A stretch of 39,806 bases of DNA from Desmonostoc muscorum FACHB-395 (GTDB lineage: Bacteria > Cyanobacteriota > Cyanobacteriia > Cyanobacteriales > Nostocaceae), in assembly GCF_014698035.1 (NCBI RefSeq), contig NZ_JACJSF010000073.1:1-39806 (forward strand), read 5' to 3'. Below, piece by piece: positions 6,688 to 14,374 of the stretch. The position numbers and the translations under genes are program-made. The notes below the pieces were generated by a model. That model was not told the origin of the DNA. It made no database searches and saw only the letters and a program-made list of their open reading frames with translations. Numbering within the stretch: the stretch's first letter is position 1; every line of letters starts with the position of its first letter.

Positions 6688-9600
6688 ATGACGCAGTACC
6701 AGTATCAAGTCGGGGGGAGTTTGCCCCAAGATGCTCCAACTTATGTCAAACGGCAAGCTGACAATGATCTATATGAAGGCTTGGTGCAGGGTGAGTTTTG
6801 TTACGTCCTCAATTCGCGGCAGATGGGGAAATCTAGTTTGCGGGTGCAGGTGATGCAGCGCTTACAGTCAGAGGGGTTTGCCTGTGCTGCTATTGATATT
6901 ACGGCAATTGGGACAGCAGATATTACCCCAGAACAGTGGTATGCCGGGGTGATTGATATGCTGGTGGGAAGTTTGAATCTTTATCCAAATTTTGATTTAG
7001 ATACTTGGTGGACTGATAACGGTTTGCTGTCGTCGGTGCAGCGTTTGAGTAAGTTTTTTGAAACGGTTTTACTCAAAACAATTACCGAAAATATTGTAAT
7101 TTTTATTGACGAAATTGACAGCGTTTTGAGTCTTTCGTTTAACCTTGATGACTTTTTTGCAGTTATTCGAGATTGCTATAACCGTAGAGCTTCCCATGCT
7201 GATTATAAACGCCTGACTTTTGCTTTGATTGGGGTGTCTACCCCCTCAGACCTGATTCAAGATAAACGCCGCACTCCTTTTAATATTGGGCGGGCAATTG
7301 ATTTAACCGGCTTTCGACTGGATGAGGCGGAACCTTTGGCGCGGGGGTTGGCTACAGTGGGTGATTCTGGGGAGTTGATGCGGGTGGTGTTGGAGTGGAC
7401 GGGGGGACAGCCGTTTTTGACGCAGAAGGTTTGTAAGTTGGTGGTAGGCGAAGGAAGGGGGATGGGGGAAAGGGGACAAGAGGACAGGGGGGACAGGGAG
7501 GAAAAGGGGGAAGTTGAAAGCCAAAGTCTAAAAGCCAAAATTGAGGGGTGGGTGGAAGGGTTGGTGAGGATGAGGATTATTGAGAATTGGGAGGCGCAGG
7601 ATGAACCAGAGCATTTGAAGACGATTCGGGACAGGATTTTGCAAGGTGGGGGACGGCAAACGGGGAGGTTGTTGGCGATATATCAAGGAATAATTCGAGG
7701 GAACCCATCTCCCAGTGGGGGAGAAGCTTTGAATGTTTCCCAAAATGTTGTTGCTGTGGCGGATACTCAGGAGAAAATTGGGTTACGGCTATCGGGTTTG
7801 GTGGTAGAGAAACAGGGAAATTTACAGGTTTATAATCGAATTTATCAGTCGATTTTTAATTTTAATTGGGTGAATCAGGAGCAAACAAAACTCCGCCCAG
7901 ATTTTTATAATACTCTTTTTGATGCTTGGTCAAATTCCGATCATGACTCAACGCATTTATTGCAAGGTGAAAGTCTCCAGGATGCTTTGATATGGGCTGA
8001 AGGTAAAAGTTTAGGTAATCAAGATTATCAATTTATTTCCGCTAGTCAGCAATTTGCATTTGCTGAAACTCAAAGAAAAACCCGACGACAACTTGGTATT
8101 GGTGCAACTCTTTTAGCAGTGTCTGTTGCGGGTGTAGTTGTTGCGGCAATAGCAGCCGGAATCGCTAACCAGCAGAGAGTTTCGGCAGTTAATCAGCAAC
8201 AAAAAGCCAATCAGGAAAAAACTTCTGCAATATCCGAATTAGATCGTGCAAAAGAACAACTGAATCAGACAAACCAACAGAAAGAAGTGGCAGTTAAGGA
8301 ACAACAAACAGCGAAAAAACAAGCAACCACCGCACAACAGCAAGCAGGAACCGCTAAACAGCAACAACTATTAGCACAAGAAAACTTTCAGAAAGCCCAA
8401 AGTAAGCAAAAAGAGGCAGAATTAAAAGTTGCAAAATCAGAGCAAGATTTAACCCAAGCAGAGAAAAACCTGCAACAAGTTGAACAAGACGCAGCCGAAA
8501 AAACCCAGCAAGCAGAACAAAAAGTCGGTTCGGCAAATAAACAAGCAAGTGCAGCGCAGATAGCCGCGAAAAAAGCCCAATATGATGTGAAAAAAGCCCA
8601 AATAACCCTGAAGCAAGCACAAGAAGCCAGAAAACTAGCTTTGCAAGAAGCCCAGGTAGCACAGGAAGGAACAAGGTTGGAACAAACAGGAGTTTTGGCG
8701 CTAAACCAGTTTGATAAACAGGGTGAGGAATTAAATGCTTTACTAGTGGCGATGGATGCGGGGCAGAAGTTGAAGGAACTGGTGAAAGATGGGCGAAAGT
8801 TAGATAAATATCCGGCTGTAAGTCCAATAGTGGCTTTGCAAACAATTGTCGATCAGATCCGCGAACATAACCAACTCCAGCATCAGGATAAGGTCACAAG
8901 TGCAGAATTTAGCCCAGATGGGCAGCGCATCCTCACTGCATCATATATATATGACAATACCGCCAAGGTGTGGGATACCAGAGGTAACTTGCTGGCTGAT
9001 CTCAAAGGGCACCAGAGTCTGATCAGTAGTGCAAAATTTAGCCCAGATGGGCAACGTATTGTCACTGCATCATGGGACAAAACCGCAAAGTTGTGGGATA
9101 TAAAAGGTAACTTACTAGCTGATCTCAAAGGGCATGAGGGTCATGTCATAAGTGCAAAATTTAGCCCAGATGGGCAACGTATTGTCACTGCATCATGGGA
9201 CAAAACCGCAAAGTTGTGGGATATCAAAGGCAAGTTACTAGCTGATCTCAAAGGACATCAGGATGTGGTCATAAGTGCAGAATTTAGCCCAGATGGGCAG
9301 CGCATCCTCACTGCATCAAAAGATAATACCGCCAAGCTGTGGGATATCAAAGGCAAGTTACTGGCTGACCTCAAAGAGCATCAAGATTTTCTTTCAAATC
9401 GAAGTGCAGAATTCAGCCCAGACGGACAACACATCGTCACTGCATCAACATATGGTACTGCCAAGGTATGGGATATCAAAGGTAACTTGCTAGCTGTTCT
9501 TAAAGGGGATAAGATTTTGGTCGCAAGTGTAAAATTTAGCCCAGATGGTCAACGTATTCTCACTGGAACATTGGAAAACACTGTCATTGTATGGGACATC

Positions 9601-10971
9601 AAAGGTAACTTGCTGGCGGAACTCAAAGGACATCAGGATGTGGTCATAAGTGCAGAATTTAGCCCAGATGGGCAGCACATCCTCACTGCATCAAGTGACA
9701 AAACCGCCAAGGTTTGGGATACCAAGGGCAACCTACTAGCTGACCTCAAAGGGCAGGTAAACAGTGCAGAATTTAGCCCAGATGGGCAACGCATCCTCAC
9801 TGCATCAAGTGACAAAACCGCCAAAGTGTGGGAAATGGACATAAAAAGTTTAAATAGCAACTTGCTAGCTGATCTCAAAGGGCATCAGAGTGAGGTAATA
9901 AGTGCAGTATTTAGTAGAGATGGACAGCGCATAGTCACTGCATCATATGAAGGTAATGCCAAAGTTTGGGATACCAAAGGTCACTTACTAGCTGATCTTA
10001 AAGGGTATGAATATATTGATGGGCGAGGTGTTGATTCTATTTTGGGTAGACGTGCAGTATTTAGCCCGGATGGGCAACGCATCGTCACTGCATCATATGA
10101 AGGTAATGCCAAAGTTTGGGATACCAAAGGTAACTTATTGGCTGACCTTAAAGGACATGAGCGTGAGATCGAAAGTGAAGAATTTAGCCCAGATGGGCAA
10201 CGCATTGTCACCGCATCATATGACGGTACCGCCAAGGTATGGGACATCAAAGGTAACTTGCTGGCTGACCTCAAAGGACATCAGGGTGGGGTCAATAGTG
10301 CAGAATTTAGCCCAGATGGGCAGCGGATTGTCACTGCATCAAGCGACAATACAGCCAAGGTGTGGGACATCAAAGGTAACTTACTGGCGGAACTCAAAGG
10401 ACATCGGCGTGATGTTAGAAGTGCAGAATTTAGCTCAGATGGACAGCGCATTGTCACTGCATCAGAAGATGGCACTGCCAAAATGTGGGACACAAAAGGA
10501 AACTTACTGACTGACCTCAAAGGGCATCAGGATCAGGTTAATAGCGCAGAATTTAGCCCAGATGGGCAGCGCATTGTCACTGCATCAAATGACAATACTG
10601 CCAAGGTGTGGGACATCAAAGGTAACTTACTGGCGGAACTCAAAGGACATCAGAGTTATGTCAATAGTGCAGAATTTAGCCCGGATGGGCAGCGCATTGT
10701 CACTGCATCAAATGACAATACTGCCAAGGTGTGGGACATCAAAGGTAACTTACTGGCGGAACTCAAAGGGCATCAGGGTGATGTCTACAGTGCAAAATTT
10801 AGCCCGGATGGGCAGCACATTCTCACTGCATCAAAAGATAATACCGCCAAGCTGTGGCGGGTTGATGATTTAGATGGTTTGCTAGCGCGGGGTTGTGACT
10901 GGCTGCAAGATTATTTGGGTAGCCATCCAGAAGCGCGGGAGAGGTTGAAGGTGTGTAAGGTTCGTTCGTGA
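6688..10971 (+). CDS. AAA-like ATPase, transmembrane, coiled-coil, 16 WD40 repeats (1427 aa)
   Basis: A STAND-like sensor protein. Residues about 10-400 form the AAA_35-type ATPase, with Walker A LNSRQMGKSS (41-50) and Walker B VIFIDEIDSVL (about 137). A hydrophobic segment near residues 470-492 could be a membrane helix. Residues about 495-715 are Gln/Lys/Ala-rich coiled coil. Sixteen WD40-like units of about 41 aa (FSPDGQRIVTAS...AKVWD) fill residues about 725-1395, probably two propellers. The end, DLDGLLARGCDWLQDYL, matches the tail of the WD40 protein at 19324. A Gly/Arg/Glu insertion encoded by G-rich repeat DNA interrupts the ATPase at about residues 253-277. It probably detects a signal through the propellers; no effector domain is fused, so the CHAT protein upstream is a candidate partner. 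Confidence 0.88.
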   Translation: MTQYQYQVGGSLPQDAPTYVKRQADNDLYEGLVQGEFCYVLNSRQMGKSSLRVQVMQRLQSEGFACAAIDITAIGTADITPEQWYAGVIDMLVGSLNLYPNFDLDTWWTDNGLLSSVQRLSKFFETVLLKTITENIVIFIDEIDSVLSLSFNLDDFFAVIRDCYNRRASHADYKRLTFALIGVSTPSDLIQDKRRTPFNIGRAIDLTGFRLDEAEPLARGLATVGDSGELMRVVLEWTGGQPFLTQKVCKLVVGEGRGMGERGQEDRGDREEKGEVESQSLKAKIEGWVEGLVRMRIIENWEAQDEPEHLKTIRDRILQGGGRQTGRLLAIYQGIIRGNPSPSGGEALNVSQNVVAVADTQEKIGLRLSGLVVEKQGNLQVYNRIYQSIFNFNWVNQEQTKLRPDFYNTLFDAWSNSDHDSTHLLQGESLQDALIWAEGKSLGNQDYQFISASQQFAFAETQRKTRRQLGIGATLLAVSVAGVVVAAIAAGIANQQRVSAVNQQQKANQEKTSAISELDRAKEQLNQTNQQKEVAVKEQQTAKKQATTAQQQAGTAKQQQLLAQENFQKAQSKQKEAELKVAKSEQDLTQAEKNLQQVEQDAAEKTQQAEQKVGSANKQASAAQIAAKKAQYDVKKAQITLKQAQEARKLALQEAQVAQEGTRLEQTGVLALNQFDKQGEELNALLVAMDAGQKLKELVKDGRKLDKYPAVSPIVALQTIVDQIREHNQLQHQDKVTSAEFSPDGQRILTASYIYDNTAKVWDTRGNLLADLKGHQSLISSAKFSPDGQRIVTASWDKTAKLWDIKGNLLADLKGHEGHVISAKFSPDGQRIVTASWDKTAKLWDIKGKLLADLKGHQDVVISAEFSPDGQRILTASKDNTAKLWDIKGKLLADLKEHQDFLSNRSAEFSPDGQHIVTASTYGTAKVWDIKGNLLAVLKGDKILVASVKFSPDGQRILTGTLENTVIVWDIKGNLLAELKGHQDVVISAEFSPDGQHILTASSDKTAKVWDTKGNLLADLKGQVNSAEFSPDGQRILTASSDKTAKVWEMDIKSLNSNLLADLKGHQSEVISAVFSRDGQRIVTASYEGNAKVWDTKGHLLADLKGYEYIDGRGVDSILGRRAVFSPDGQRIVTASYEGNAKVWDTKGNLLADLKGHEREIESEEFSPDGQRIVTASYDGTAKVWDIKGNLLADLKGHQGGVNSAEFSPDGQRIVTASSDNTAKVWDIKGNLLAELKGHRRDVRSAEFSSDGQRIVTASEDGTAKMWDTKGNLLTDLKGHQDQVNSAEFSPDGQRIVTASNDNTAKVWDIKGNLLAELKGHQSYVNSAEFSPDGQRIVTASNDNTAKVWDIKGNLLAELKGHQGDVYSAKFSPDGQHILTASKDNTAKLWRVDDLDGLLARGCDWLQDYLGSHPEARERLKVCKVRS
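7447..7520 (+). repeat. G-rich heptanucleotide-type repeat inserted in the ATPase coding sequence
   Basis: A purine-only, G-rich run with repeated GGGGACA/AGGACA-like units lies in frame inside the AAA-like domain, between the conserved TQKVCKLVV and the conserved GWVEGLVRMRIIENWEAQDEP. Such short tandem repeats are common between cyanobacterial genes. Here the run adds about 25 low-complexity residues without breaking the frame. Confidence 0.6.
8880..10860 (+). repeat. Tandem array of about 123-bp units encoding WD40 blades
   Basis: Sixteen units, mostly 123 bp, share long identical stretches such as GAATTTAGCCCAGATGGGCA. The units at about 10543-10665 and 10666-10788 differ at only a few bases. 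Identity at DNA level, not only protein level, points to recent amplification or gene conversion within the array. Confidence 0.85.
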
Positions 10972-11488
10972 TTTTGACTTTTCTCAGGATACATCCCAGT
11001 TTTTTGTCTGTCATTGCCCGCAGGCTGGCTTCCCGTCTACGTTTGTTTAGCCCTACCCTTACTTCCAGGGTAAGGCTATTGGTATTTGTGTGTACACCGT
11101 AGCCAAGTTTGGGGGATTATGAACTCAAAGTCCCCCATATTAACGTGAGTTCGACGGGCGATCGCAGTCCTGTTTTTTAAGATTAAGATTCGTAGTTTTT
11201 CAGCTTTTACACTTATCACAAAAGTACCACTCGGTTAAACGGAGCGCTCGCTACCAGGGTGTCCGCCGAGATACGGATACCGTTGGCGAAATATTATATT
11301 ACTTAATATAAAAATGGCAGATTCAGGTTGAGTCGATGGGAGCTATTAAGCCCCGCACCTCTCAGTTAACGTGAGTTCGACGGGTTGAAAAAGGTGCAAA
11401 AAAAAGCTGAGACTGGAATAAGAAGAAAAATTCAAGTTCCACGTTTGGCTTAAACGTGGAATATGGATGTTATTGCCAGCCACCCCAA
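10972..11488. repeat. Non-coding 517-bp gap with a 19-bp direct repeat
   Basis: No convincing gene. TTAACGTGAGTTCGACGGG occurs at 11140-11158 and 11366-11384, 226 bp apart; the first copy runs into a HIP1 site. CCGCCGAGATACGG near 11270 resembles CCGCCGAGATAACGG near 25071, so the gap seems built from dispersed repeats, perhaps remnants of small mobile elements. Confidence 0.5.
11437..11461 (-). terminator. Rho-independent terminator of the minus-strand mobilisation operon
   Basis: TTCCACGTTT (11437-11446) pairs with AAACGTGGAA (11452-11461) around a 5-base loop. Read on the minus strand the stem is followed by CTTGAATTTTTCTTCTT, a T-rich tail, 28 bases after the stop codon of the gene at 11489-12217. 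Confidence 0.8.
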
Positions 11489-12217
11489 TCATTTGTGAGG
11501 ATCAGTCCGCAACTTTTTCTCAACCCGTTGCAGCTTGGTATTACTCCAATCAGTATTCTGCAAAATCTTCTGTAGAGACTCAGTAGTTTCAACAGGAGTA
11601 GGGATTGGGGTAATGTGTGAATAAAACCAAAATAAAATAAAAAATGAGATTGGAGAGACAAGCCAGATTCTAATAGCTCTAGTCCAACCTTTAACGACCG
11701 ATTCCGCGTCTTTTTGGTTCAATAGAGATATTCCCGTCTGAATCTCGTTCAATTGTTCTTGTAAGGGTTGGCTCAATGTCTCTGGTTGCCTTGGGGAGAT
11801 ATTGTTCAAATTCTCGGAGAGTTTGGTTAAGCTCGTCAATTGCTTGAGTTGTTGCTGAGATGTTAAATTTAATGCGCTCAAGGCTGTCCCTAGCTGATTG
11901 CAGCTGGTCGCTAGATTTTTGATGTTCTCCGTGTGATCGGCTTGAATCTTCAATTGCTCCGCCGTCAGTTGACTCCATTCGTTTAGCTCTACTTGTAAAT
12001 TTTCAAATAATAATTTCCAATCATTTGGAGCGGTTTCTGTCAGCTGTGCCAGATAACCGATGTACTGCACTAACCGAAATGCCGGGTCATCTTGTTTCAT
12101 CCCAGAATCAAGCGCAAACCGCAAGACTTTCGCTTGAAACTCAGGGGGTTTTTCTGACAGCAACCTATCTAAATGAGATACCGCACTATTGCCATTACTA
12201 TTACTCACAGCCATCAC
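11489..12217 (-). CDS. Coiled-coil protein with one membrane segment, mobilisation operon (242 aa)
   Basis: Not confidently recognised; the sequence reminds me of an uncharacterised family found on cyanobacterial plasmids next to ParA-like genes. The N-terminal half carries a compact conserved-looking block (LLSEKPPEFQAKVLRFALDSG, then DDPAFRLVQYIGYLAQL). Residues about 65-165 are helical and rich in Gln, Asn and Leu, probably coiled coil. One hydrophobic helix (VSPISFFILFWFYSHI) lies near residues 188-203, and a short soluble tail follows. The start is GTG at 12217 or the adjacent ATG at 12214; either overlaps the TGA of the ParA-like gene, so the genes are translationally coupled. It may anchor the relaxosome or the ATPase at the membrane. 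Confidence 0.7.
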   Translation of the reverse strand: MMAVSNSNGNSAVSHLDRLLSEKPPEFQAKVLRFALDSGMKQDDPAFRLVQYIGYLAQLTETAPNDWKLLFENLQVELNEWSQLTAEQLKIQADHTENIKNLATSCNQLGTALSALNLTSQQQLKQLTSLTKLSENLNNISPRQPETLSQPLQEQLNEIQTGISLLNQKDAESVVKGWTRAIRIWLVSPISFFILFWFYSHITPIPTPVETTESLQKILQNTDWSNTKLQRVEKKLRTDPHK

Positions 12218-12993
12218 TCTAACCCCAACTGTATAGCCGCCTTAGAAAACTCAGTTTCAACCGCATCAATCCAGCCATAAACTCTCGATTGATTACTCAA
12301 ACTAAAATCGTCATGTTCTAGCGCCTCCCTGAAAGTAAGATCCTTGGAGTCAACGAGGTCAAAAATATCGTCATATAACTCAGGCAATAACAGTTCAATC
12401 GCTCCCAACGCTTCCACAGTTTGCTTGACCTTAGAATTGTTGTAGCGAGTAAACTTATGCTCATCACCCCAGTAAAGATTTTTTACAACTACATAATCAA
12501 CTTTGTCACCGCAGAAATCTACCAGACGTTTTAACTGCAATAAACTATCTTTAACTCGACCCAGCACCGATACCATCGTGATGCGATAACCCAAACGCTG
12601 GGCATTTTGAAAAAGAAAAATATCCTTAGCAACTGACTCAAAATACTCAGCAGCACCAGCAGGCAGATCCACCAAAGAAACTTGAGGAGATAAACGCTTC
12701 AAATCATCCTGTAAAGCATCAGCACCACCACGCTGATTTAATTTGAGCGTTTGCACGCCAGGAGCGACTTTGTTGTAATGACGATAAAGCTGAGGATTCG
12801 ACTGGTCACACTCATAAGCGATGCAGTTAATATTTCTGTGGCGGTAAATATCGAGGAGAATCCGCGCCACTACACTTTTACCAGTACCGCCCTTATCTCC
12901 AGTCACCAACACCAAGCGCCCAAGAGTTTTTGGTTGTTCAGTTGGCTTTTTTTCCTGAACTTGGTCAGCCGATTGTTTAGGTTTGACTACCAT
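12214..12993 (-). CDS. ParA/MinD-superfamily ATPase, TraL/MobD-like (259 aa)
   Basis: A P-loop ATPase of the deviant Walker A class: VTGDKGGTGKSVVA at about residues 31-44, then ECDQSNPQ where ParA proteins have the switch region, and SLVDLPAG as the Walker B-like strand (about 105-112). The N-terminal 25 residues are Lys/Gln-rich. Unlike the true ParA at 26152 it has no ParB partner and lies in the operon beside oriT and the relaxase. That is the location of TraL/MobD-type ATPases of mobilisable plasmids, which are thought to help DNA transfer or positioning. A segregation role cannot be excluded. Confidence 0.8.
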   Translation of the reverse strand: MVVKPKQSADQVQEKKPTEQPKTLGRLVLVTGDKGGTGKSVVARILLDIYRHRNINCIAYECDQSNPQLYRHYNKVAPGVQTLKLNQRGGADALQDDLKRLSPQVSLVDLPAGAAEYFESVAKDIFLFQNAQRLGYRITMVSVLGRVKDSLLQLKRLVDFCGDKVDYVVVKNLYWGDEHKFTRYNNSKVKQTVEALGAIELLLPELYDDIFDLVDSKDLTFREALEHDDFSLSNQSRVYGWIDAVETEFSKAAIQLGLE

Positions 12994-13536
12994 CTACAAA
13001 TCCTCATCTGAAATTATTTGAGGCACAAAAGCAAGGTGAGAGGGATTTTGATTCTCTGGAGCTTTAACATCAGAGGTCTTTTTAGCCGTTTTAGGAGTTT
13101 TAGTAGTTGTTGATTTTGATGAAGCGGATTTTGATTTTGGTTCTGATTGAGACTGAGGTTTATTGGCAGATTGAGTATTGCTTTCTGTAATCTCAGGAAT
13201 CTCGTCAACTACTGGCTCCTCAATAACTTCTTTACTGGTATTCTCTTCACTAGGAGGAGTAACTGACTTTTTGCGCGTAGATCGACGAATATCGTTAAGT
13301 AAATAACGGATACGTTCAGGACTGATGTTGATATCTAAAGGGGCTAAAGTTTTAGAGACTTCCTCGTAGCTATAGCCAAGGCGAAGTACCCGTTCAATTT
13401 GACGGCGCATCTTTTTAATAGCTGCTCGTGCTGGGATATCATCTAATTCCTTAGCACCCAAAGCGCGTAGAGCATCAAGAGCTTCTGGAATCTTCGACTT
13501 AGGAATATTATCTTTAGCCACAAGAGTAAAAATCAA
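12994..13536 (-). CDS. HTH-type mobilisation accessory protein with Lys/Ser/Pro-rich tail (180 aa)
   Basis: Residues about 35-90 resemble the TraK/MobE-like DNA-binding module: RRQIERVLRLGYSYEEVSKTLAPLDINISPERIRYLLNDIRR. Proteins of that type bind near oriT. The rest is low-complexity, with Ser, Lys, Thr and Gln blocks (about 95-165), and probably unstructured. The reading frame opens at TTG 13536 without a clear ribosome-binding site; GTG 13521 is an alternative. It is the first gene of the three-gene minus-strand operon and abuts the ParA-like gene. Together with the divergent mobC and relaxase genes it probably forms the relaxosome. Confidence 0.7.
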   Translation of the reverse strand: MIFTLVAKDNIPKSKIPEALDALRALGAKELDDIPARAAIKKMRRQIERVLRLGYSYEEVSKTLAPLDINISPERIRYLLNDIRRSTRKKSVTPPSEENTSKEVIEEPVVDEIPEITESNTQSANKPQSQSEPKSKSASSKSTTTKTPKTAKKTSDVKAPENQNPSHLAFVPQIISDEDL

Positions 13537-13975
13537 ACTAATGTTTATGTTTAAAACTTTACTTTAACCTGGAGCATCTATCTAAAGACAGGTAATTATC
13601 AATGCAACAAATAGTTAAGAAACAGCAACAGATATTAACGTAACTGATTGAACAGTGATTACTAAGAACGTGTAAGATAACTCACGAACAGTTAATCAAA
13701 AATAAATCACATAGTCATTAGTAAAAATTATCCATACTGTAATTTACGTCAACTCGTTAGTAATATCATCGTGGTGGTAGCCGAAGATTACGCACTTTGT
13801 TCCCTAGTAGGTTGTTCCCCTAGTCCTTCTGCCTCCCCCAAAGACTGGTTAGGAGCAAGCCATGCCTAGCACTGCGTGCTGTCCTCGCTACGCTCGACTC
13901 GGCAGGCTTGCCAAAGGGGGAAGTGTCCCCGCTTTGGAAACCCCCTCAAAAACTGCATCAACTTTGGTTTGACTT
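13537..13975. other. Probable origin of transfer (oriT) region between divergent mobilisation operons
   Basis: This 439-bp gap separates the accessory operon from mobC and the relaxase, the usual place for oriT. The left half (13537-13790) is AT-rich, with near-repeats of GAACAGT, and probably holds divergent promoters. The right half is GC-richer and palindromic. The clearest structure is CCAAAGGGGG (13911-13920) facing CCCC-G-CTTTGG (13927-13937) around AAGTGT. A nick site cannot be named from sequence alone. Confidence 0.6.
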
Positions 13976-14374
13976 ATGCCCAAAGCTTCTTCTCAATCAC
14001 TTGTCCGCACCAAAATGTTGCAAGTGCGATTCAGCCCAATTGAATACGAGATGATTCGCTCCAAAGCGGAAGATACGAGCATGAGTTTGGCAGAATTAAC
14101 AAGACGTTGTATATTACTGCGACCAATCCCACCACCACCGCCGCGACTGGGCAGAGTTACTCTTGACACATACATGGAACTGTCGCGCATCGGCAACAAC
14201 ATCAACCAACTGGCCAAAGCGACCAATACCGCCATTAAAATGCAGTTGCCACCGCCAGCATCACCAGAACTTCTACAAGAGTTACTAGAACTGCTACGAC
14301 ACTGCCAACGGGAAATAGCCAATACCTTCATCGAAGAATCGGACGAGGAAACAGATGATTGGCAACCAGACTAA
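13976..14374 (+). CDS. mobC: MobC-like relaxosome accessory protein (132 aa)
   Basis: Small DNA-binding partner of the relaxase that binds near oriT and helps open the nick region. The N-terminus has a ribbon-helix-helix pattern (LQVRFSPIEYEMIRSKAEDTSMSLAELTRRCIL, about residues 15-48). The C-terminal half carries the family signature ELSRIGNNINQLAKATNTA (about 70-88). Pro-rich linkers and an acidic tail follow. The gene overlaps the relaxase start by 20 bases, as MobC genes often do, so the two are translated together. Confidence 0.88.
   Translation: MPKASSQSLVRTKMLQVRFSPIEYEMIRSKAEDTSMSLAELTRRCILLRPIPPPPPRLGRVTLDTYMELSRIGNNINQLAKATNTAIKMQLPPPASPELLQELLELLRHCQREIANTFIEESDEETDDWQPD

Noticed and set aside
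8354..8845. 163-aa hydrophobic ORF on the minus strand
   Set aside because: Leucine-rich shadow of the Gln/Ala/Lys coiled-coil codons of the ATPase-WD40 gene.
10007..10510. 167-aa repetitive ORF on the plus strand
   Set aside because: Alternative frame of WD40 repeats, with no start signal.
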